A stretch of DNA of 5,515 nucleotides from a candidate division CSSED10-310 bacterium (lineage in GTDB: Bacteria > CSSED10-310 > JAFGDC01): NCBI GenBank assembly GCA_016932295.1, contig JAFGDC010000067.1, forward strand, positions 1 to 5,515. The letters run 5' to 3'. Below, piece by piece: positions 4,248-5,515 of this stretch; the stretch's first letter is position 1; every line of letters begins with the position of its first letter. The notes beneath the pieces are model-generated. The model did no database searches and had not been told where the DNA came from. It worked only from the letters and a program-made list of their open reading frames with translations. The position numbers and the translations under genes were made by a program.

Positions 4248-5515
4248 ATGAACCGATACACACACATTTTTCTGGTCCTGACCTTGGGGACCTTAACGCC
4301 CTGCGTGTCGTCCGAAACACGGGAGATCAACAAGTTCGACTGGAGCTGGGAAGAACCGGAATCGCGTGATGTGATCTGCAGCCTGGTTTCACCAAGTGGA
4401 GACTACGTGGTATGCGGTACGCACAACAAGTCCGACGGACCGCTCCGCCCCGATTTCGGCCCCGGCATCTACGTCTGTAAATTCGCATTGACAAGCAATC
4501 AACCGGTATTTGCTTTTCAGATTCCTGTCGAAACGGCGCGCGTCAATGCCATATCGTGTTCGTATAACGCGGATATCATCGCGTTCGTCGCCAACCAGTA
4601 TTTGTATGTGCTGGATGGCGACGGAAACGAATTGTGGCATGAAGCGATCGCTTCCTTCAGTGTCGATTCCGTGGCGGTTTCCCTCGACGGCAACTTCCTG
4701 GCTGCAGGTAACTACCGGGAATCCGCACCTTACAATGGACCGACACTGTTCTACTTCTCGGTCGACAACAGCATGCCACTCTGGGCTAAGTACCTGGATG
4801 ATACGATCCTGTGGGGCGGCGTCCATATCTCCGATAACGGCCGCTATGTCGTCGCCACCACCACCAGCCGGAACCTGCGCGGTGCGAAATGTTACTACTT
4901 CGATACGGAGTCCGCCGACCCTTCGCAGCCGATCTGGATCTTCCAGGATTCAGATCTCTACAGCAACAGCTGCAAGGTGGCCATGACCCCGGATGGAACT
5001 TACGTGGCTCTTGAAGCCAACAACAACATCTTTTTTTTCGACAACAGCATCCCAACCGATGATCCCAAGGCGCCTTTATGGGTACAGGAAGGAGGGGGAT
5101 ACAGTTCCTCTCTGCATGATATCAGCCTGACTGAAGCAGGCGATCTGCTGGCGTATGCGGGACCTCACCAGATCGTAGGAACCGATGAATACATGGGTTC
5201 CTACGAATTGTGGGACACGGCCGGTGACGGAACCCAGCTTTGGGCATTCGAGCACTTCAGCAAATCGCCCTCAATTACCATTTCCATGGACGGCTCGATG
5301 CTCTATTACGGTGGAGATATGGATATTGAGTACGAACCAGAGGTGGGGGCCGTGACACCGAACGGTGATGTGCTCTGGACGTATCCTGTCACCGGCCATG
5401 TCGATACCGGCGAGGGAGGCGAACGCGCCGTAGCCTCGAACGGTGTCGTCGTGGGTTTCGATTACCGGGATTATCATCCGCTTTACCTGTTCAGTGCCCA
5501 AGTGAATCAAGAACC
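4248..5515 (+). CDS. Secreted beta-propeller protein with WD40/PQQ-like repeats (runs off the right edge)
   Basis: An open frame of 422 codons with no stop before the window ends. Residues 1-23 form a Sec signal peptide: Arg3, a hydrophobic stretch HIFLVLTLGTLTP, and a likely signal peptidase I site after Val-Ser-Ser (20-22). Cys19 follows Pro, so it is not a good lipobox. The mature part repeats a unit of the type 'S-x-D-G-x-Y-V-V-x-G ... hydrophobic strand ... LW': SPSGDYVVCG (48-57), SLDGNFLAAG (145-154), SDNGRYVVAT (195-204), TPDGTYVALE (247-256), TEAGDLLAYAG (295-305) and SMDGSMLYYGG (346-356), with strand-ending Trp at 130, 179, 230, 278, 332 and 377. That is about seven or eight blades. 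Six Cys (44, 56, 77, 104, 215, 242) follow the signal peptide and could form disulfides. The fold suggests ligand or protein binding outside the cytoplasm. No enzyme motif is visible and the function is unknown. Confidence 0.85.
   Translation, partial: MNRYTHIFLVLTLGTLTPCVSSETREINKFDWSWEEPESRDVICSLVSPSGDYVVCGTHNKSDGPLRPDFGPGIYVCKFALTSNQPVFAFQIPVETARVNAISCSYNADIIAFVANQYLYVLDGDGNELWHEAIASFSVDSVAVSLDGNFLAAGNYRESAPYNGPTLFYFSVDNSMPLWAKYLDDTILWGGVHISDNGRYVVATTTSRNLRGAKCYYFDTESADPSQPIWIFQDSDLYSNSCKVAMTPDGTYVALEANNNIFFFDNSIPTDDPKAPLWVQEGGGYSSSLHDISLTEAGDLLAYAGPHQIVGTDEYMGSYELWDTAGDGTQLWAFEHFSKSPSITISMDGSMLYYGGDMDIEYEPEVGAVTPNGDVLWTYPVTGHVDTGEGGERAVASNGVVVGFDYRDYHPLYLFSAQVNQE
5173..5206. repeat. 34-nt near-perfect hairpin inside the propeller gene
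   Basis: TCGTAGGAACC (5173-5183) is the exact reverse complement of GGTTCCTACGA (5196-5206). After one G-G mismatch (5184/5195), ATG (5185-5187) pairs with CAT (5192-5194) around the tetraloop AATA. In total 14 of 15 positions pair. It encodes residues about 309-320 of the protein, which show no matching amino-acid repeat. There is no T-run after it on the plus strand, so it is not an ordinary terminator. Confidence 0.85.

Noticed and set aside
4248..4307. Lipoprotein signal for the propeller protein at Cys19
   Set aside because: The residues before Cys are Leu-Thr-Pro. Proline at -1 is not accepted by signal peptidase II, and a Val-Ser-Ser signal peptidase I site follows.
4762..5050. 13-bp direct repeat TCGACAACAGCAT at 4762 and 5038
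   Set aside because: It encodes matching strand segments (VDNSMP and FDNSIP) of two propeller blades, so it is explained by blade duplication and is not a mobile element.

Overview
The window (5,515 bases, moderately GC-rich, roughly 55-58% by eye) looks like a chromosomal segment of a Gram-negative-type bacterium. Shine-Dalgarno sites precede every gene, sigma70-like promoter hexamers are visible, genes overlap by a few bases, and the last gene has a Sec signal peptide. The phylum cannot be fixed from this window. No rRNA, tRNA, CRISPR array, insertion sequence or attachment site was seen.

Layout: (1) Positions 1-305, minus strand, carry the N-terminal part of a family 2 glycosyltransferase that runs off the left edge. 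(2) Positions 306-715 form a divergent non-coding region. It holds an 11-bp tandem repeat, a 16-bp perfect palindrome, two small hairpins, a good promoter (TTGACA-N17-TAGCAT at 656-684) and a 7-bp inverted repeat across the predicted transcription start and the ribosome binding site. (3) Positions 716-4153, plus strand, form a tight three-gene operon: a dolichol-phosphate-mannose-synthase-like family 2 glycosyltransferase, a sugar-1-phosphate nucleotidyltransferase with a short left-handed beta-helix tail, and a NodU/CmcH-family carbamoyltransferase. The first two genes overlap by ATGA. The second and third are 4 bases apart, with the third gene's ribosome binding site lying across the second gene's stop codon. 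(4) Positions 4154-4247 are a short spacer with a possible extended -10 promoter. (5) Positions 4248-5515 carry a secreted beta-propeller protein (WD40/PQQ-like repeats), cut by the right edge. A striking 34-nt near-perfect hairpin lies inside this gene.

Working together (inference): the nucleotidyltransferase would make an NDP-sugar, the glycosyltransferase would move a sugar to a lipid or other acceptor, and the carbamoyltransferase would put a carbamoyl group on a hydroxyl of the sugar or its product. With a second glycosyltransferase divergently next door, this fits a surface glycan, glycolipid or specialised glycoside locus. The acceptor and final product cannot be read from the window. 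The propeller gene has its own signals and may be unrelated. The clearest non-routine signals are the inverted repeat at 684-704 and the intragenic hairpin at 5173-5206.
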